From positions 1 through 5,201 of the forward strand of contig JANYAB010000632.1 of NCBI GenBank assembly GCA_025355225.1: a DNA stretch of 5,201 bases, read 5' to 3'. The notes under the pieces are model-generated. The model had not been told where the DNA came from. It saw only the letters and a list, made by a program, of their open reading frames with translations, and ran no database searches. Below, in pieces: positions 4,044 through 5,201 of this stretch (positions within the stretch are counted from its first letter, which is position 1; each line of letters opens with the position of its first letter). The DNA is from Bacteroidota bacterium (GTDB taxonomy: Bacteria > Bacteroidota > Bacteroidia > Sphingobacteriales > Sphingobacteriaceae). The position numbers and the translations under genes were made by a program.

Positions 4044-5153
4044 TTATCTTTTGTTGCGTGATGCGGGAACGATGAAAAATTTGTCTTCTTTTCGTTCAAT
4101 ATTAAGAATGGGGGATTTGCAGGGACGGGTCTTTTCGGAGATCAGACTATGTAAATAGCCCTCTGGTAATTCCCGGGGTTCGGATTGGGGCGACAGGTAT
4201 AGGAACTTTGGAGCTATCCATTTTTCAAGGTCGGACTTCCTACAGCCAACTATCAGGTTGGCATCATAAAGTTGCTTAAAGGCATCGGTTAGTTGGGTTG
4301 CTGAACCACGGAATAGCAAAGGACTGGCAGGGGCTTCGTCATATAGTAATAGTTTTTCCAGTGCCGGATGTTCTTCAGGAACAAAATAAGCTTTGAATAA
4401 GCCAAACAGTTGTTCCGCCACGCCTGGCTGAAAGGTTGGGTAGTAGCCTACGATTTTTGCAGTCGCTATCTGTTCTTCGTTTAGTACTGGCTCAACGGTT
4501 GCTTCCTGTACCGCCGATGTTTCAGGCACTTCGGTTGTTTCGGATTTAGAGGTTATTGCCGTCTCGTTAGTAGTTTCAGGCTTTACTGTTTCGGCTACCT
4601 GTTTCTTTCTTTCTGCTTCCAGCCATTCTTTAAATTCAGCTTCAGACCTTTTCGGTTTAATGGCTGTTTCGGTAGCATTGATCAGTTCCATTAAAAATTT
4701 CTCCCGAAGCTTGACCGATTCGCCCAGGTCGTCACCGAATTTACCGCTTACCTCTACCTCTGTGCTGGTGGATTGTAGGCCGTTGACAATAAATAAATAA
4801 TCCAATCTGACGGACAAAATAAAGGAACGGTTGTAAACCTGTGTCATCTCGGAATAGTTATCATGATAGTAACCCCAAAACTCCTTGAAGCGATTACGGA
4901 CTTTAGCCAGTTCGGTCAGTTGTAACCTGATACGTTCCTTGTCTAAGGTCATCAGGTCGATAAAGGCCATATCTTTTAATACCCTTAATTCGCTCCGGTA
5001 GGAAAAGCTGTCATAGTATGGGGTTTGATAAGTGAGGTCATAAACTTTAACATGCTTCTTCTCGTTGGCACCCCACTCCATGAGAATATCATCCTCGATA
5101 ATTCGTAAATCAAAAGTCTGAATATTGGTCAAAAACTCTTTAAGATGCTGCAT
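4044..5153 (-). CDS. Unknown 369-residue protein of the element
   Basis: I do not recognise this protein with confidence. It appears soluble, with no signal peptide or membrane helix, and has three parts. The N-terminal region (1-185) is charged and probably helical, and includes FKEFWGYYHDNYSEM (89-103) and a basic end, EWLEAERKKQ (176-185). A low-complexity linker rich in Thr, Glu, Val and Pro follows (about 186-225). The C-terminal domain (about 230-355) carries VAEQLFGLFKAYF, LLFRGSATQLTDAFKQLYDANLI (279-301), WIAPKFLY (312-319) and a CKSPILNI end. That C-terminal pattern recalls a helical domain common in proteins of Bacteroidota mobile elements. The F-x-x-YY segment is faintly like RteC-type regulators, but too weakly for a call. 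The ATG at 5153 gives an AT-rich leader without Shine-Dalgarno, and 48 bases of upstream sequence remain in the window. It precedes the helix-turn-helix gene in the same direction, separated by interleaved palindromes. Confidence 0.75.
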   Translation of the reverse strand: MQHLKEFLTNIQTFDLRIIEDDILMEWGANEKKHVKVYDLTYQTPYYDSFSYRSELRVLKDMAFIDLMTLDKERIRLQLTELAKVRNRFKEFWGYYHDNYSEMTQVYNRSFILSVRLDYLFIVNGLQSTSTEVEVSGKFGDDLGESVKLREKFLMELINATETAIKPKRSEAEFKEWLEAERKKQVAETVKPETTNETAITSKSETTEVPETSAVQEATVEPVLNEEQIATAKIVGYYPTFQPGVAEQLFGLFKAYFVPEEHPALEKLLLYDEAPASPLLFRGSATQLTDAFKQLYDANLIVGCRKSDLEKWIAPKFLYLSPQSEPRELPEGYLHSLISEKTRPCKSPILNIERKEDKFFIVPASRNKR

Positions 5154-5174
5154 GATGGGTAGTATGTAGTAGGG

Positions 5175-5182
5175 TAAAGTTA
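5175..5182 (-). promoter_or_regulatory. Possible -7 element of the 369-residue gene
   Basis: TAACTTTA on the minus strand has one mismatch to TAnnTTTG and lies 21 bases before the ATG at 5153. The matching -33 position would fall at or beyond the window edge, so it cannot be tested. It sits within GGGTAAAGTTAC (plus strand 5172-5183), which resembles the half-sites at 3990-4030. Confidence 0.2.
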
Positions 5183-5201
5183 CATAATATCCCTATTTGT
5201 C

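Overview
The window looks like part of an integrated mobilisable or conjugative element in a Bacteroidota genome, most likely a Sphingobacteriales-type host such as Pedobacter or Mucilaginibacter. This rests on the protein families, on a MobC plus MOBP-type relaxase pair with Bacteroidota character, on one exact match to the Bacteroidota promoter (TTTG, 20 bases, TAnnTTTG), and on start codons that mostly lack Shine-Dalgarno sequences. The host genus is inference. All credible genes lie on the minus strand, so the reading order runs from high to low coordinates.

From right to left: a 369-residue protein of unknown function (5153-4044); a short intergenic control region with two interleaved palindromes (3990-4030); a 116-residue helix-turn-helix protein of the excisionase/MerR-like class (3944-3594); a gene-free stretch of about 400 bases packed with hairpins that I read as the probable origin of transfer (3593-3189); the relaxosome accessory protein MobC (3188-2790); and the relaxase (2809-1841), which overlaps mobC by 20 bases. 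A coiled-coil, single-pass membrane protein (1802-1167) follows. MobC and relaxase would assemble on the hairpin region, nick it and carry the strand to a coupling protein, which is not in the window.

The left part is AT-richer (17 of 60 G+C at 61-120, against 36 of 60 at 2881-2940, by hand count) and looks like cargo. It holds a DUF6934-like protein (1126-677), a 54-residue gene (637-473) with its own consensus promoter, a strong Shine-Dalgarno and its own terminator, and a multi-pass membrane protein cut by the window edge (406-1).

Two things stand out. The first is a 67-base segment (3255-3321) that folds on paper into a nearly fully paired three-way junction (58 of 67 bases paired), beside further short-loop hairpins that include two copies of the exceptionally stable GCGAAGC mini-hairpin. 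The second is the DUF6934/small-protein pair, whose independently driven small gene has the layout of an uncharacterised two-gene, possibly toxin-antitoxin-like, cassette. No tRNA, rRNA, CRISPR array, transposase or integrase gene is visible.
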